A stretch of 64,000 nt of DNA from Trichothermofontia sichuanensis B231. GTDB taxonomy: Bacteria; Cyanobacteriota; Cyanobacteriia; B231. The stretch spans positions 4,297,741 to 4,361,740 of the forward strand of contig NZ_CP110848.1 in assembly GCF_026240635.1 (NCBI RefSeq), given 5' to 3'. The notes beneath the pieces are model-generated. The model was not told where the DNA came from and searched no databases. It worked only from the letters and a program-made list of their open reading frames with translations. A program made the translations under genes and the position numbers. Positions 63,239 to 64,000 of the stretch are shown one piece after another (positions within the stretch are counted from its first letter, which is position 1; each line of letters begins with the position of its first letter).

Positions 63239-64000
63239 ATGTGGATTCCACCCCTCTCTGACGAAGCCCTAGAGCGTTTAAACCAGGATCTCTACTCGGA
63301 GTCCCAGGCTAACCTGGACTATCTCGTGCTGGTTGTGAGTTCCTGTCTAATTGCCAGCTTCGGCTTGTTGAGCAATAGTGCTGCTGTGATTATTGGGGCG
63401 ATGATTATTGCACCCCTGATGTTACCGATTCGCGCGATCGCCTTTGCAGGCTTAACCAGCAATCGCGCCCTCCTGCTCCAGAGCTTACAGGCAATCGTCA
63501 TTGGTCTGCTCCTAGCCATTGGCCTCTCCTGGCTGGTGGGGAAAATTTTCAACGTGTCGGAATTTGGGTCCGAGGTCTTGGCTCGCACACAACCGAATTT
63601 ACTTGACTTGGGCATCGCCCTAGCCGCCGGTGCCATTAGCGGTTTTGCCAAAGTGCGCCCCCACGTCAGCGACGCCCTAGCAGGAACCGCGATCGCCGTT
63701 GCCCTCATGCCCCCCCTGTGTGTCGTGGGCCTGACCCTCTCCCAGGGCTTACTGGATTATAGTTTTGGGGCATTCCTCCTCTACATGACCAACTTGTTTG
63801 GCATTACCCTCGCCTGTCAGATCATCTTTGCCACCGCAGGCTGTGCCCAAAGACCTTACCTGGGACGGGACCTCACCTCCTGGATGACTATCCTGTTTAC
63901 CCTGGCCCTAGCCTTACCCCTGGGCCTGCGTACCCTCGCCCTGCTTCAACAATCCCGCATTCAGGCCAGCATTCGCAGTGTACTGTTAAACCGGACGATC
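63239..64000 (+). CDS. DUF389 (TIGR00341-like) membrane protein, 3' truncated by window edge
   Basis: The first 254 residues are visible, starting MWIPPLSDEALERLNQDLY. The DUF389 signature GAMIIAPLMLPI is near residue 60, within a series of about six helices (LVLVVSSCLIASFGLL, ALLLQSLQAIVIGLLLAIGL, LMPPLCVVGLTLSQG and others). The frame is open to the last base. Function is unknown for the family. The 62891-63238 spacer before it shows two GGGGAGCGGCT repeats near 62952-62985 and no gene. Confidence 0.88.
   Translation, partial: MWIPPLSDEALERLNQDLYSESQANLDYLVLVVSSCLIASFGLLSNSAAVIIGAMIIAPLMLPIRAIAFAGLTSNRALLLQSLQAIVIGLLLAIGLSWLVGKIFNVSEFGSEVLARTQPNLLDLGIALAAGAISGFAKVRPHVSDALAGTAIAVALMPPLCVVGLTLSQGLLDYSFGAFLLYMTNLFGITLACQIIFATAGCAQRPYLGRDLTSWMTILFTLALALPLGLRTLALLQQSRIQASIRSVLLNRTI

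Noticed and set aside
1-64000. CRISPR arrays, tRNA or rRNA genes
   Set aside because: No regularly spaced identical repeats with unique spacers, no convincing T-loop/acceptor patterns and no rRNA sequence were seen on either strand by eye; the tandem repeats found are too short or contiguous.

Overview
This 64 kb window is chromosomal DNA from a cyanobacterium. The evidence is a candidate cytochrome b6f subunit gene (petL), an NDH-1MS'-type CO2-uptake operon (ndhF/ndhD/cup) next to sbtA-sbtB, Ycf35, SipA, CPP1-like and Npun_F5560-type proteins, LL-diaminopimelate aminotransferase, and very frequent HIP1 octamers (GCGATCGC). Gene content, GC of roughly 50-55% and abundant small dispersed repeats suggest a Leptolyngbya-like filamentous lineage, but the sequence alone does not fix the genus. 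I found no rRNA, tRNA, CRISPR array, prophage or intact transposase gene.

Layout. 1-9.5 kb: end of a copper P-type ATPase, uraH, an M3 oligopeptidase, a DUF2064 enzyme, sipA, a two-gene M16 peptidase operon with a candidate 6S RNA gene upstream, aroB and the tiny petL. 9.6-24 kb: a membrane pseudokinase, the DUF2997/ycf35/ferredoxin cluster, an Rpn-like nuclease, dapL, an IS605-type right-end remnant, a UbiA prenyltransferase, a 7TM-HD phosphodiesterase, a Tat-type metallophosphoesterase, two small membrane proteins and a methyltransferase. 24-31 kb: rplM-rpsI-rpmE-prfA, a HAD protein convergent with a CPP1-like gene, an OmpR-type regulator and lpxD. 31-44 kb: dnaK and dnaJ separated by a Uma2 gene, a single-TM coiled-coil protein, an S8-like protease, rpe, a second Uma2 gene, an AmiC-like amidase and a four-carbon acid sugar kinase.

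44-51 kb is an inorganic-carbon uptake island: ndhF4-ndhD4-cupB on the minus strand, divergent from sbtA-sbtB. Together these would supply CO2 hydration coupled to NDH-1 and Na+-dependent bicarbonate uptake with its PII-like regulator. 51-56 kb holds bfd-bfr (iron storage and release), ftsH and a DDOR-like flavoprotein. 56.4-58 kb is an AT-richer DUF262/DUF1524 (GmrSD-like) gene broken by a frameshift, probably acquired defence DNA. 58-64 kb carries a Nudix hydrolase, an SDR, recA, a HAD phosphatase, a ferredoxin, a zinc alcohol dehydrogenase and the start of a DUF389 membrane protein.

The most striking non-genic signal is a family of about 105-bp intergenic elements: eight complete copies plus a fragment. 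They have imperfect terminal inverted repeats beginning TATAGTC/TATGGTC, a GC-rich internal hairpin and two alternative right ends. They look like MITEs mobilised in trans. Two longer related repeats, two near-identical 20-21-bp perfect hairpins, two AACGACT palindromes and several short tandem repeats fill other intergenic spaces.
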